Shown in pieces: positions 25,794-36,297 of a stretch of DNA of 64,000 bases. Origin of the DNA: CBDBJR01 sp965206445 (GTDB taxonomy: Bacteria > Pseudomonadota > Gammaproteobacteria > Arenicellales > Poriferihabitantaceae); assembly GCA_965206445.1 (NCBI GenBank), contig CBDBJR010000002.1, forward strand, positions 1,364,001 to 1,428,000. The letters run 5' to 3'. The stretch's first letter is position 1. Each line of letters opens with the position of its first letter. Both the position numbers and the translations under genes were made by a program. The notes below the pieces were generated by a model. That model worked only from the letters and a program-made list of their open reading frames with translations. It made no database searches and was not told the origin of the DNA.

Positions 25794-28700
25794 TCAGAAA
25801 TGATTGTCGTCATCAGCATCTTCCGGATCTTCTAGAATATACATGCGATGCAAGTTAAGGCGCACATTAGGCGTGTCTTGAGTTCTGTCATCAAATTTGA
25901 TCTTTAACAGCTTCGTATCCCCTCGGGAGGTAATTTCAAGAATTTCCCCCAGTCCCAGATCTTGATGATGAATGCGAATCCCGGGAATAAATCGTGCGCA
26001 AGGATCAGCGTGTTCTTCTGTCGACGCATCCTGCCAGTTGCCATCAAACATGAATGAGGTCACTTTCATAGCAGGATTGCAAATAGGATGAATGCGTTGG
26101 CGTTCGGGATCGAAAGCAAACTCAACCACGTACAGCCAGTAGCGGTCGCCCTCATTTTGGGCATTGCTGAATTGTACCCTCGATAGCCCGACACCGGTTC
26201 GGTTCCATTCACCGTAAATGCCTTTCACTTCGATGAATCGTTCTTCTTGAGTCGTCGGGTTGAGGCTGATGATGTCGTATCCGGGGTTCATCTGAGCCAT
26301 TTGCTCTGCGATGCGACCTCGATCCCTTTCATAATCGCATACGGCGCTACGGGATGCGATTTCAACAGCCCGGTTATGCTCCGATGAGTTGTCCTGCTTG
26401 TCGGTTTCCGCCGGTTCGTTTTGCTTTACATAGGAAAGCAGGCGCCGGTCCCATTGCTGTTTGTACTTTGGGCGTGGATTCCTTGTACGTAACTCCCCTA
26501 GAGCCGCGCCTTGCTCTGAGCCGATGGCATGCTCAGACTGATCTGATGGCTTAGAGGCATGTGTCTGAGCAAAGTCTTCACGATCTTGCGCGGCGTCGCT
26601 TTTCTCGGCGTCTTTATCCGATACGGACGATATCTCGCCCTCGTCGCGGCTGTTCGTTTCGGTCGTAGCGCCCATCTCATCAAGAATAGGTGAAGTTCGA
26701 TCCCCACTTTCTTCAGCTTCAGCACCCACATCCAGACAGGGAGTCCCCATCCCGGTCAAATAGTGGTGCGCCTCCTCGATAGTCTTTTCCATCAGTAAGT
26801 CAACCAGCATCGCCAACTTGGAGATTTCATTTCCCGTCTCCTCGGGCATCAGTTGATGGAAGAGTACTCTCAGAACCTGAGCCCGATTATCCACCGGACG
26901 CGCGAGAATCAACTGACTCTTTTTAAAGTCGAAAAACGCAGAAGCCGGAGCAGGTGGGGCAGGTGGGACAGGTCTCGGATTTCCCTCAATGTTCACGGAT
27001 ACCTGGATGCGCACAACTTCGAGGCTGATAGCCTTGAATTCCGAGAGAGTATCTCGGATTTTCTTCCTGACCGTTGTTGGTTTGGTGTAGAGCAATCGCG
27101 TAAGAATGTCTATCTTCCCCATTAACTTCTCTGCGAACCAATTTTCATCGGCCTGCGAACAACCCTTGTATTCGAGAGTAACCTGAGTGCTCTTGCTGAG
27201 GCTTTTGACCCCAATCTCTTCAATGAATGGCCACAGCTCAGGTGCTGGTTTGCACAACGACTGATCGAGTTCTCCTTTGAAGAAGCTGGCGTACCACTCG
27301 CTGTCCTGGAGCAGTACCTCATCGGGATAATTCAACTGGTTGCTCAAATTCAAGATCGTCGGCGCCTTTCGTAGGCATTGGAGGTCAGCTGGGATCAGTT
27401 TTTGCTGTTTATGTGCAGAAGATATACAAGAGAGGCAGTGGTAGTAGATCGATTGATCGAGGCCAACTAAAGGCTTAGATTGTTTGAAGTATTCATCCAC
27501 AATGTCCTCCAGTAGTATCTTAACGAAGTCCCGTCCTTCAGGTGCGTTTTTTACCCCAATCGCGTCGAAGAGTGGCTTAAATTGTCCCAGGCGGATGGGA
27601 ATGGTGAAGGCGTAGCGGCCGAGCTGTTGCGGGGCCCAATACAACTGGTTTGGTCGAACGAACTTATGCTCGACGTATATGCACCGTGAGCTGTCAAGTG
27701 TTGAAACCAGAGGATCTGATTCTTGAGCGCGTTCGTTTAGTATTTGATACGTAAAGATATGAGGTTGAACATCCATTTCGATACAGTACTGTAGGTGCTT
27801 GATTACTAGCTCGGTCTCGGGTTTGATAGTAATGGACAGCTTTTTTAGTAACTCAGTTTCAAGGTGCCCCGTGTGCCGAAACTCCAGTATGTTTGCTTGA
27901 GAACGGAAGGCGTCGGCGCGGTAGGGCGCGTACAGAGAATCCGCTGTGTGCCAGTTATCTGTATCACCTTCAGCAGGGAAGCAGGCAGACTGGCGAAGCT
28001 TGTCGATGGCATCCTGAAAAAAGCTTTTCTCTTTCCACTGTTCGTAGTTATCGCACAGAACGTAAAACGCTTCGCTACTTGCCCGCTTTGCATCCTCAGT
28101 GGGGGGTGTCTCGGCGATGGACAGCATTCGATCGACAAGGTGTCGAGCAATAGGCGATTGGCGGATTCCAAGATTACTGATGAACGTGTACACAGAGGGC
28201 GTGGCAGGAATGCGATTGTCGTCCAGCCAAAGGTGCGGTGAATCGCCGAGTTCTTTAACAAGCTTGTCAGTCCGGCGATACGTGTCGAGTGGGCTGGACC
28301 AGCTTCCGTTCTGGGTGGGGAGAAGCGGAAGCCCTCCAAGCAATCGCTTAATGTCCTCGTCATCAAGTAGCGTAGAGTGAGCGGCCAGTTCACTGATAAG
28401 TCGTGCGTACTTTTCCTTATCCAGAAGAGGGCTGTCGTTGTCGAAAAACCTCGGCAGTACGGTTTGTACAAACGTCTTGATTGTTTGCTTTTCTACCCTT
28501 AGCTTGTCGGATAAGAAATGCTTGACCGATTCGGTAAGAACAGAAGTGTCCAGCAGGCCCGCTTGGCCAGTCGGGTCAGTGAAATCGCCAGGCAGAAGCG
28601 CTTGAGTTGCTTTTATCAGCCCATGACTTGATTTCCAGATGGGTAGATCGCGCAACTGCTGATAAACTACATCCTCAACGGAGCTTTGACAGGACAAGTC

Positions 28701-30479
28701 TGCCAACAATACGTACAGATATTGCAGGTCCTTCTGCTCGACGCTAATGACCTCTTCGATCGGTTCCCTGATATGTAAAACTACCGTGCTAAGCTCGAAA
28801 GAATTGATCAATGCGTTGATTTTCTGGAACTCCAGAAGATGATGCGAGGCGATATCGAGCTTGGGTAGCAGTACAGCAGTCCGATTGGCATCCAGGGTTG
28901 TTAGTACAGCGTAAGACTGATTGATCGTGACTGCGAACAGGTCTGCGGTGACAACAAACGGCAATGCTCGCAGGCGCTGAACTGCGGAATTGGTACTGGG
29001 ATTGGGCACCCCGGATTCTGGAAGCAGGTCGTTGATAATACGCCATAGAGGCCTGTAGAAATGCTTCAGCCTGTTTTCGTCGACTTTAGTCTTGTCCGAT
29101 ACCTGATGCGCCATCGCCGGTTCCAATAGGTCCACTAGGCGCCCCAGTGTCAGCTGTGGAGCGCCTAGCTTGCTCATCACCGTCCAGAATGGTCGCAACT
29201 CTTCCGTAACCAGATTGCCTCCGACCTCCAAAAGTGCCGTCACCTGGTCAGTATCCAAAGGTTGGCTAGGCAGGAGGAGATCGTTGGGACGCTGAACGCT
29301 GTCATCTTGTGCCAGGGCAATATGCGCTTGTGCCGCTGTGGTCTGCAAACGCTCCCAGAAATGCTTGAAGCAAGGCGGATGCTTTGTGCTGAAGAATAAG
29401 TCGTACATTTTTTTAAGAAGCTGCCACAACTGGATGTGCCCGAGTATTTTCAGCAGGCCCTCCAGATCCCGAACCAGTTCGGCTGCGGCGGCGTCGATGA
29501 GCATCTCATTCCATTCTTGTTGGTGTTGATGCCCGTCAAAGATCGCAGCCTTACGATCTGGTTCGGGGAAGAAGTCTGCGTTGATATGCAGGGGGAGTCC
29601 GGTCGGCTGCTTAGTAGGCAAAAATGCGTAGAGCAGACCCTCGGCAATCATCTTAGGCTCGATTGGCAGGCCTATGCTTATCTTGGTGCTGCGACCGAGT
29701 GACTCTAGCCCAGAGTGTTTTTCGCAGAGGCGCTTGGCCGCATCGGCTGCATCAGCGCGAAGGATATGCCAGCACTCAGTTTTGCCACTCGGGCGGAAGC
29801 TGACGATAAGGTCGGAACCTATGCTCCTGTCAAGGTCGCAGGCCAGCAGAAGTTCGCCATTTCGCCGTACTTGAGCCTTTCGAACATGATGGAGAAATAG
29901 CAGGCTCTGGCGTAAAACGGTCTGAAAATCGACAGTGAGTTGAGCGATGTGGTCCGAGTTGACAGGAGAGACACCTAGTTCCCGACGTGCTTCAGTGTTG
30001 GGGTCATCTGCCCACGGCAGGAAGAATGATGTATCAGAATCGTCACAGGGGTCGAGGAACCATTTCCCTTTTTCGGGGCGAAGAGTCAGTTTGATACCTG
30101 CTGATCGGATCTCGGGGCGGTCGGTAACTTGGTAGGTCGATACGAAGCCAATGCCAAAGCGTCCAATGTTATCGCTTCTAGAAAGTTTCCCGCCGCTGGC
30201 AACTTTCACGATGTGGTGATAATCGCATTGGTTGCCGTTCTTGGAAAAGGTGCAGGGCTTATGCAGATTGCCACAGTAGGTGAACTGGCTGCTGTTACGC
30301 ACCCAAAGGCCGTTATCAGTGATGTCGAAGACGATCTCTTTGGCCTTGGCATCATCCGCATTCTGGATGAGCTCAAGCGCCATTACGTCGTAGCCTTGGA
30401 GCCCGGCTAGGTTGCTCCGGATGGTGCCGAGGAGGCTTGCGGTATACTGACCGCTACGGGGTTGGGTAATCTGCTCCAT
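25794..30479 (-). CDS. Giant GHKL/HSP90-type ATPase with C-terminal NO VEIN (DUF3883) domain
   Basis: 1561 aa. N-terminal sacsin/HSP90-like ATPase: LELIQNADDA (Glu37, Asn40, Asp42/43) and IGRFGIGF (106-112) are the N and G2 boxes. The long middle is helical and unrecognised. Residues about 1360-1470 form a NO VEIN C-terminal/DUF3883 domain of PD-(D/E)xK type: GYDIISL then RFIEVKG (Glu1417, Lys1419) and GDRYWLYVVEF. The last ~70 residues (HHQDLGLGEILEI, KIKFDD) resemble the small Tudor-like tail of UvrD/PcrA helicases. A highly acidic linker lies near 1240-1330. ATPase plus nuclease-like domain suggests nucleic-acid targeting. Proteins of this type are often found in defence islands; direct function unknown. 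Start 30479 lacks a strong ribosome site. Confidence 0.8.
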   Translation of the reverse strand: MEQITQPRSGQYTASLLGTIRSNLAGLQGYDVMALELIQNADDAKAKEIVFDITDNGLWVRNSSQFTYCGNLHKPCTFSKNGNQCDYHHIVKVASGGKLSRSDNIGRFGIGFVSTYQVTDRPEIRSAGIKLTLRPEKGKWFLDPCDDSDTSFFLPWADDPNTEARRELGVSPVNSDHIAQLTVDFQTVLRQSLLFLHHVRKAQVRRNGELLLACDLDRSIGSDLIVSFRPSGKTECWHILRADAADAAKRLCEKHSGLESLGRSTKISIGLPIEPKMIAEGLLYAFLPTKQPTGLPLHINADFFPEPDRKAAIFDGHQHQQEWNEMLIDAAAAELVRDLEGLLKILGHIQLWQLLKKMYDLFFSTKHPPCFKHFWERLQTTAAQAHIALAQDDSVQRPNDLLLPSQPLDTDQVTALLEVGGNLVTEELRPFWTVMSKLGAPQLTLGRLVDLLEPAMAHQVSDKTKVDENRLKHFYRPLWRIINDLLPESGVPNPSTNSAVQRLRALPFVVTADLFAVTINQSYAVLTTLDANRTAVLLPKLDIASHHLLEFQKINALINSFELSTVVLHIREPIEEVISVEQKDLQYLYVLLADLSCQSSVEDVVYQQLRDLPIWKSSHGLIKATQALLPGDFTDPTGQAGLLDTSVLTESVKHFLSDKLRVEKQTIKTFVQTVLPRFFDNDSPLLDKEKYARLISELAAHSTLLDDEDIKRLLGGLPLLPTQNGSWSSPLDTYRRTDKLVKELGDSPHLWLDDNRIPATPSVYTFISNLGIRQSPIARHLVDRMLSIAETPPTEDAKRASSEAFYVLCDNYEQWKEKSFFQDAIDKLRQSACFPAEGDTDNWHTADSLYAPYRADAFRSQANILEFRHTGHLETELLKKLSITIKPETELVIKHLQYCIEMDVQPHIFTYQILNERAQESDPLVSTLDSSRCIYVEHKFVRPNQLYWAPQQLGRYAFTIPIRLGQFKPLFDAIGVKNAPEGRDFVKILLEDIVDEYFKQSKPLVGLDQSIYYHCLSCISSAHKQQKLIPADLQCLRKAPTILNLSNQLNYPDEVLLQDSEWYASFFKGELDQSLCKPAPELWPFIEEIGVKSLSKSTQVTLEYKGCSQADENWFAEKLMGKIDILTRLLYTKPTTVRKKIRDTLSEFKAISLEVVRIQVSVNIEGNPRPVPPAPPAPASAFFDFKKSQLILARPVDNRAQVLRVLFHQLMPEETGNEISKLAMLVDLLMEKTIEEAHHYLTGMGTPCLDVGAEAEESGDRTSPILDEMGATTETNSRDEGEISSVSDKDAEKSDAAQDREDFAQTHASKPSDQSEHAIGSEQGAALGELRTRNPRPKYKQQWDRRLLSYVKQNEPAETDKQDNSSEHNRAVEIASRSAVCDYERDRGRIAEQMAQMNPGYDIISLNPTTQEERFIEVKGIYGEWNRTGVGLSRVQFSNAQNEGDRYWLYVVEFAFDPERQRIHPICNPAMKVTSFMFDGNWQDASTEEHADPCARFIPGIRIHHQDLGLGEILEITSRGDTKLLKIKFDDRTQDTPNVRLNLHRMYILEDPEDADDDNHF

Positions 30480-30734
30480 TGCTGTTCTCTGGGGATATTA
30501 AAGTTGATCTTTCAGGTCGCCGCAGGCACTCACTCAGTGTGCCATCGGGGCTTTGGATCGCTCATTTCACGCCCTGTCATTTGGCATTTTATCATGTGTA
30601 CAAGTTCGTTATATCAGAAGTATCATTACAACCGCCTGATCGCAGCCAGGATGATCCCGGTGCCCAAGATAGGCGGCACGTAGCGACTCTCGCACATGGG
30701 CAGCGCAGTCCGCAGGCTTTCCCGGCAACCTCCT

Positions 30735-31390
30735 TCAACGCAGGTCGTACCAGACTCCGCGACCACTGCCGTGCCGGTTCAGCGTGCCGCGTTCAACCAA
30801 TGTGCGGAAATGCTGCTTGAGTGTGTTGCGACTAGCGCCGGTCAGTTTGATCGCCTTGCCAATGGTGATACGGCCATGTTCGCGGGCGAACTCGACGATC
30901 CGGAGTGACAGTTCCGACAGGGAAGCCAACACCATCTTCTCCCGCTCGACCTTGTTCTCCAGTCGGCCAACCTGCTCAGCCAGAGAGCGCAGGAAGAACA
31001 CAAGCCACGGTTGCCAGTTCGGCGACTCTGTCCGGATCGTGCCCTGCGTCTGCCGCAGGGCCAGGTAGTAGGCTTCCTTACTCTGCTCGATCACGCTTTC
31101 CAAGGCGCCATAGGGCGTATAGGCATAACCGCCCTGCAGGAGCAGCAGCGTCGTCAGCAGGCGGCTCAGCCGACCGTTGCCGTCCTGGAAAGGATGGATC
31201 TCGAGAAACACGACGACGAACAGGGCGATGATCAGCAGCGGATGCAGACGGGCTGCCGCGCGCGCTTGCACCACCCAGGCCACCAGCTCGGTCATCAGGC
31301 GGGGGGTGTCGAATGGCGTGGCTGTCTGGAACACGATACCGATCTGCGTGTCGTTCTCATCAAACGCGGCGCCGGTGCGGGGCACAGGAT
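30735..31390 (-). pseudogene. Fic/DOC family AMP-transferase, 5'-truncated
   Basis: The catalytic loop HPFQDGNGRLSR is intact, preceded by FDENDTQIGIVFQTATPFDTP and followed by QGGYAYTPYGALESVIEQSKEAYYLALRQTQGTI; the C-terminus carries a winged helix (GRITIGKAIKLTGASRNTLKQHF). Full-length relatives have another ~130-150 N-terminal residues, including the start of the Fic domain. Here homology begins near 31385 and the frame beyond runs antisense-like through the MFS gene. No credible start was found, so I call it a broken gene; an internal start giving a toxin-like fragment is possible. Fic proteins AMPylate protein targets. Confidence 0.75.
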
Positions 31391-31501
31391 TCAGGCGTGA
31401 GTGCGGCGGCGTTGCCGGCGTTGTGTTTGATCGTTTTGCAGCTTGCTGTCGCTCCACCCGCCCTGCGGCGACTGCCGAAGTTTTTATCCGGTCCTTTCGC
31501 C

Positions 31502-32665
31502 TTATCGGCGGGCGACGACGACCAGCAAAAAGGCGGCGGCGGAAGCCGCCATCGCAAACATTAACCCGTGCGGCGGCAGGAATTCCATCGCCGCTCCCGA
31601 CAGCGACGGCCCGAAGATTCCGCCGACGGTATAAACGGCGGCGATGGAAGTCATTGCCGCTCCGATTCGTTGCGGTCCGATTTTTTCGCCCGCTTCCATC
31701 ACGGCAAGGGTATTCATCCCGCCGGCCGCGCCGCCCCAAACAAAAAGGACAATCCACGGCAATGCGCCGATGCCAAACGTTGCGGGCAAAATCAGCGCGC
31801 CTGCCAGTGCAATAACGGCGGCAATAATTTGCGTCCGCGCGCAGCCGATGGCATCGGCGAGCCATCCCAGAGGAATTTGCAGAATTGTGTTGCCCGCACC
31901 GAATGCGCCGACTAACAGCGCGGCGGCCGGAATAGTCATTCCAAGCGCGGCGGCGTAGGCGGGCAACAGCGAAATAGAGGCGGTTTCAGCAAATCCGCAG
32001 ACGAAAGCCCCGGCAATGGCGGTCGGCAGAATGGCGAACAGCGGAAAAAAAGCGATTCCGCCCGATGATGCACCGGGGTGCGCATTCCAGGATCGCGCCG
32101 CCGCCAGCAGCGGCAATCCCGCCAGCATCAGGGCGGCGCAGATTAAAAACGACGGCGCGCCAATGTCGCCGCTCGCCGCCAGCAGCAGCGGCCCGACGGC
32201 GATGCCCAATCCCATTAAGGTTTCGTGAGCGCCGATGGCGCGACCGCGGCCGGTTTTGTCGGCGATGTGCACTATCCAGACATCGCATACTATCCAGCGT
32301 AAAATTAATCCGAATCCGGCGGCAAGATTAAGCATAAACAGCAGCCAAAAATCCTCCGCGAATATCATTCCAACGACGGCGGCGACGGACACAGCAACGC
32401 TCGCAACACCCGCGCCGACAAGTCCCAAACGATGAATAATTTTCGGCACGGCGCGGGAAATCAGGAGTATCATCACCCACGGGGCGGCGGCGAATAAGCC
32501 GATGTGCGACGGCTCCGCGCCGCGCGACTGCAAAACGAGAGTCAATAAAACCGGCAGAACGCCCAATTGCGCCGTTTGTGCCAGTGCGGAAAACGCAATA
32601 ACGGCGGCAAGCCCCGAAAATCGAGCGCGTCCGTCATCAGAATCGGAATCGCTTTTGTTTGGCAT
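31502..32665 (-). CDS. MFS transporter
   Basis: 387 aa from ATG 32665 (MPNKSDSDS); the frame can start at 32701, but that would crowd the divergent gene at 32704. Twelve predicted membrane segments in two halves, with GRGRAIGAHETLMGLGIAVGP resembling the central MFS loop and GFAETASISLLPAYAAALG opening the second half, a layout like YcaD-type transporters. Substrate unknown. It borders the truncated Fic gene on one side and a DMT exporter on the other. Confidence 0.82.
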   Translation of the reverse strand: MPNKSDSDSDDGRARFSGLAAVIAFSALAQTAQLGVLPVLLTLVLQSRGAEPSHIGLFAAAPWVMILLISRAVPKIIHRLGLVGAGVASVAVSVAAVVGMIFAEDFWLLFMLNLAAGFGLILRWIVCDVWIVHIADKTGRGRAIGAHETLMGLGIAVGPLLLAASGDIGAPSFLICAALMLAGLPLLAAARSWNAHPGASSGGIAFFPLFAILPTAIAGAFVCGFAETASISLLPAYAAALGMTIPAAALLVGAFGAGNTILQIPLGWLADAIGCARTQIIAAVIALAGALILPATFGIGALPWIVLFVWGGAAGGMNTLAVMEAGEKIGPQRIGAAMTSIAAVYTVGGIFGPSLSGAAMEFLPPHGLMFAMAASAAAFLLVVVARR

Positions 32666-32703
32666 GAACGCATTGTAGCGGGAAACCGGGAGTATCATCA
32701 CCC

Positions 32704-33648
32704 ATGAGCAAATTGATTGTTATGAAAACACTGCCTGGCATAATTTCTTCTTCGGGCGCGATGCTGGCGACGCTGGCGGCGTTTTGTTGGGGCATTGGTA
32801 CGGTGATGTCGAAAGATGTTCTGGCGTCGTTCTCGCCGATTTTTCTGCTGGCGTTACAGCTCGTCGCGAGCGTGGTGTTTCTTTGGGGTTTGATTTTTTT
32901 GCGGCGGATTCCGGCGCCGACGGTTTCGCGGATGCTGTTCGTAAAAATCGCGTCGCTCGGGTTGCTGGAGCCGTGGCTGGCGTATTTTCTCGGGTTGATT
33001 GGTTTGGCGGTAACGCGCGCGAGCAACGCGACTTTGATTCAGGCGACCGAGGCGATCATGATTATTGCCGTCTCGGCGGTGTTGTTTCGCGTCAAGACGA
33101 CGCTGCGCTTTGTGGCATTGTCGGTGGTTGCGGTCGGCGGGTTGCTGGTCACGCTCGGCATATTCACCGACGGCGGCGATGCCGGCGGCAGTTTGTCTGG
33201 GGATGCGCTGGTCTTTGCGGGCACGGCAGCGGCGGCGGTGTATGTTGTGTTGTCCGGTCGCTTTGCGACCCGCATGCATCCGCTCTACATCGTCGCCTGG
33301 CAGCAAACCGTTGCGTTGGTTTTTGCCGGGTTGCTGCTGCCGTTTGAACGCGCGATGTATCCGCAAACCCAGGCCATCGCAACCATTCCTCTGGACGTCT
33401 GGTTGTGGGCGGCGGCATCGGGGTTGGTGCAATATGCGTTTGCGTTTTCACTGTACATCGCTGCGCTGCGCACCATAAGCGCGAACCATGCCGGCAGTTT
33501 TTTAAATCTGGTGCCGGTGTTTGGTCTTGCCGCCGCGTTTTTGTTTCTGCATGAGACGTTGTCGTGGCTGCAACTGACCGGCGCGGCGGTTACCGTGATT
33601 GCCGTTACCAGCATCAATTTGAGTGCGGGGAATACGGACAAAGGGTAG
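32704..33648 (+). CDS. DMT superfamily (EamA) transporter
   Basis: 314 aa, or 308 aa from ATG 32722. Ten predicted helices in two EamA repeats: LATLAAFCWGIGTVMSKDVL at the start and a second repeat from LVFAGTAAAAVYVVLSGRF, with the family-typical A-x-x-LVPVFGLAAAFLFLHE near the end. Usually exports amino acids or metabolites. Divergent from the MFS gene with overlapping 5' regions; no obvious partner. Confidence 0.85.
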   Translation: MSKLIVMKTLPGIISSSGAMLATLAAFCWGIGTVMSKDVLASFSPIFLLALQLVASVVFLWGLIFLRRIPAPTVSRMLFVKIASLGLLEPWLAYFLGLIGLAVTRASNATLIQATEAIMIIAVSAVLFRVKTTLRFVALSVVAVGGLLVTLGIFTDGGDAGGSLSGDALVFAGTAAAAVYVVLSGRFATRMHPLYIVAWQQTVALVFAGLLLPFERAMYPQTQAIATIPLDVWLWAAASGLVQYAFAFSLYIAALRTISANHAGSFLNLVPVFGLAAAFLFLHETLSWLQLTGAAVTVIAVTSINLSAGNTDKG

Positions 33649-33766
33649 GGCATCCTCGCCTCGGCAGGGATTGTTGTTTTCGGGGACAACGCCTTTCACC
33701 CACTGAAAGCCGGCAAATGGCCATCGGTTTTTTCGACTCCCCTCAAGGGAGTGGGGGTGCCCGCGC

Positions 33767-34582
33767 TCAGATAATGGCGTACCGGATCTTGGCGGAGACC
33801 CATTCGCTGACGATGACCGTAGCCAGGATGACGATCAGGATCAGCGAGACCTGGGTCCAGGCCAGTGTCGAAATAGAGGCGTCCAGCTGCAAGCCGATGC
33901 CGCCGGCGCCCACCAGCCCGAGCACGGTCGATTCACGGATGTTGATGTCCCAGCGGAAAACCGAAATCCCGGCGAACGCCGGCATGATCTGCGGCACGAT
34001 GCCGAAACTCAACTGCTGGCTGCGCCGGGCGCCGGTGGCGATGATCGCCTCTACCTGGCTGTGGTCGATTTCCTCGATTGCCTCGTAGAGCAGCTTGGCG
34101 CAGAACCCGATCGATCGCAGCCCGATCGCGATCACACCGGCGAGCACGCCGGGGCCGACCAGCGTCACCAGCATCAGTGCCCAGATCAGCGAATTGATGG
34201 AACGCGATGACACGATGACGAACAGCGCAAGCGGGCGCACGAAATGCACGCTTGGCGTGGTGTTGCGAGCGGCGCAGAATGCAACCGGCACCGCGATGAT
34301 GATCGCCATCAAGGTGCCGAGTGTGGCGATATTGATCGTATCCCAGATCGGCGCCCACAGCGTATCCATGTAGGACCATTTCGGCGGCACCATGCGTTGC
34401 GCCATGTCGGCGGCCTGCCTGGGCGCGTCGGTGACGAAGTGCCATATCGTCTTCTCCGAGATCAACCGCCAGCAGTAGACGAATATCGCGACCCCGAGTA
34501 ACCAGCCGAACCACACCGCGAGCCGGGCGCGGGTCGTGCGCCGCAACCAGATTTTCGTGCCCGACACCTGCTTGACCGGCAT
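33767..34582 (-). CDS. phnE: Phosphonate-type ABC transporter permease (PhnE-like, second)
   Basis: 271 aa, start ATG 34582 overlapping the previous permease stop (TAATG). PhnE signatures: PIWDTINIATLGTLMAIIIAVPVAF, ARNTTPS, and DINIRESTVLGLVGAGGIGL. With its paralogue it would form a heterodimeric channel. Last gene of the phnD-C-E-E run. Confidence 0.9.
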   Translation of the reverse strand: MPVKQVSGTKIWLRRTTRARLAVWFGWLLGVAIFVYCWRLISEKTIWHFVTDAPRQAADMAQRMVPPKWSYMDTLWAPIWDTINIATLGTLMAIIIAVPVAFCAARNTTPSVHFVRPLALFVIVSSRSINSLIWALMLVTLVGPGVLAGVIAIGLRSIGFCAKLLYEAIEEIDHSQVEAIIATGARRSQQLSFGIVPQIMPAFAGISVFRWDINIRESTVLGLVGAGGIGLQLDASISTLAWTQVSLILIVILATVIVSEWVSAKIRYAII

Positions 34583-35385
34583 TATTGCACCCAGCGCCGG
34601 ATATAACCGGACGAGTATTCCATCGCCATGACGATACCGATAATCACCAGCAGGATCGCGGCCGCGGAATCGAACTCGTAGCGATCAAAAGAAGTCAGCA
34701 GGGTCGCGCCGATGCCGCCGCCGCCGACGATGCCAACCACCGCCGATTCACGAAAGTTGATGTCCAGCCGGTAAATGCCCAAACCGATCATGCGCGGCAT
34801 GACCTGCGGCTGCACGGCATAGTTCAACCATTGCAGCCAGCCGGCACCAACCGATTTGATCGCTTCCGCCTGCACCGGGTCCATGGCCTCGATATCTTCG
34901 GCCAGCAGCTTGCCGTAAAAGCCGATGGTGCCGACCGAGAGCGCCAGAAAGCCGGCGAAGGGGCCGAAGCCAAACAGCTTGACGAAAAAAATCGCCAGTA
35001 TGATTTCCGGAAAGGTGCGCGCTACCGCGAGTATGCCGCGACAGAAAAAATAAACCGGCCGGCTGGACAGGTTGCGGGCGGCACCGAGTCCGACGGGCAC
35101 CGACAGGATGATGCCGACGACGGTCGACGTAATCGTCATCCACAGGCTTTCCAGTATGCCTTCCTCGATCGAGTCCCAGCGTGTCAGGAAATCGGGCGGG
35201 AAAAAGGCCATTACGAAACGCTTGCTGCGTCCGGCACCCTCGGCAGCCCGGTTCCAGTCGATATCCATCGTGCCGAAAGCGAGCGCAAGGTAAATCGCGG
35301 CGCCGACCCACAACCCCCGGCGCAGCGTCGGGTGATTGATGAACGGCGGGCGTTTCCAGCGCCGCATGGTGTCGTTCGGGTTCAA
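34582..35385 (-). CDS. phnE: Phosphonate-type ABC transporter permease (PhnE-like, first)
   Basis: 267 aa if started at TTG 35385, which overlaps the phnC stop (TTGA); ATG 35367 is an alternative. Carries [48 protein letters not shown] and [19 protein letters not shown], all typical of PhnE. Substrate could be a phosphonate, phosphite or phosphate ester; no C-P lyase or phosphonatase gene is in the window. Confidence 0.9.
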   Translation of the reverse strand: MNPNDTMRRWKRPPFINHPTLRRGLWVGAAIYLALAFGTMDIDWNRAAEGAGRSKRFVMAFFPPDFLTRWDSIEEGILESLWMTITSTVVGIILSVPVGLGAARNLSSRPVYFFCRGILAVARTFPEIILAIFFVKLFGFGPFAGFLALSVGTIGFYGKLLAEDIEAMDPVQAEAIKSVGAGWLQWLNYAVQPQVMPRMIGLGIYRLDINFRESAVVGIVGGGGIGATLLTSFDRYEFDSAAAILLVIIGIVMAMEYSSGYIRRWVQ

Positions 35386-36188
35386 GAGACGGGCTTCAAC
35401 CGGGCGACCTTATCTGCGATTTCGGCGTCGAGCTTGACGGTCGATTCCCAGTCCTCTTCGCCGTAGATCTGCGTCAGCACGTCGGGCGAAAGGTCTTCCG
35501 GCGGTCCATCGTAGACGATGGCGCCGAGTTGCAGCCCGACGACGCGCCGGGCAAACATTTGCGCCAGCAGGACGTCGTGGATATTGATGATCGCCGCCAG
35601 TTGCCGCTCGTCGCAAAGCTCGCAGATCAGGCGCATGATCTGGCGTGAAGTCTTGGGGTCGAGGCTCGCGGTGGGTTCGTCCACCAGCAGCAGGTCCGGG
35701 TTCTGGATTAGCGCGCGGCAGATGCCGACACGCTGCCGCTGTCCGCCGGACAGCTCGTCGGCGCGTTTATCCGCCATCTGATCAAGGCCGACGCGCTGCA
35801 GCAGTTTGAAAGCCTCGTCGATGTCAGCCTGCGGGAACTTGCGAAAGTAACTGCGCCAGAAGCCGACGTAGCCGAGGCGTCCGGACAGCACGTTCTCCAT
35901 CACGCTCAGGCGTTCTACCAGCGCGTATTCCTGGAAGATCATGCCCATCCGGGTGCGCGCGTGGCGCAATTGCGACGCACCCAGGTGCGTGAGCTCGAGA
36001 TCGTCGAGGTAGATGCTGCCGGAAGACGGTTCTACCAGCCGGTTGACGCAACGGATCAGCGTGCTTTTGCCCGCGCCCGACGGCCCGATCAGGGCAAGCA
36101 CCTGGCCCTTCGGTACCTCGAGGTGCACGCTCTTGAGCGCATGGTCCCCGGTAGCATAAATTTTTTCGAGGTTTTCGATTCTAAGCAT
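35382..36188 (-). CDS. phnC: Phosphonate-type ABC transporter ATPase (PhnC-like)
   Basis: 268 aa. Walker [13 protein letters not shown]-loop [10 protein letters not shown], PhnC-typical [22 protein letters not shown], signature [12 protein letters not shown], Walker [14 protein letters not shown], His switch in NIHDVLLA. Powers the PhnE pair. About 110 bp separate it from the degenerate second copy of the phnD 3' end. Confidence 0.92.
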   Translation of the reverse strand: MLRIENLEKIYATGDHALKSVHLEVPKGQVLALIGPSGAGKSTLIRCVNRLVEPSSGSIYLDDLELTHLGASQLRHARTRMGMIFQEYALVERLSVMENVLSGRLGYVGFWRSYFRKFPQADIDEAFKLLQRVGLDQMADKRADELSGGQRQRVGICRALIQNPDLLLVDEPTASLDPKTSRQIMRLICELCDERQLAAIINIHDVLLAQMFARRVVGLQLGAIVYDGPPEDLSPDVLTQIYGEEDWESTVKLDAEIADKVARLKPVS

Positions 36189-36297
36189 CTGACCGCTCGA
36201 CTATGTGGGATTGAGGAACCCGGCAGCTACCATTTCCGTGGGAGCAGATCGGATCACGAAACGTTCGCGCCCCGGTTGTCAGCCGGAAACGGCCAGA

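Noticed and set aside
31391..31865. Full-length Fic protein starting at 31865
   Set aside because: The first ~160 codons are arginine-rich shadow of the MFS gene; Fic homology begins near 31385.
33735..33760. Terminator after the DMT gene (ACTCCCCTCAAGGGAGT)
   Set aside because: The stem is short and no T tract follows on either strand.
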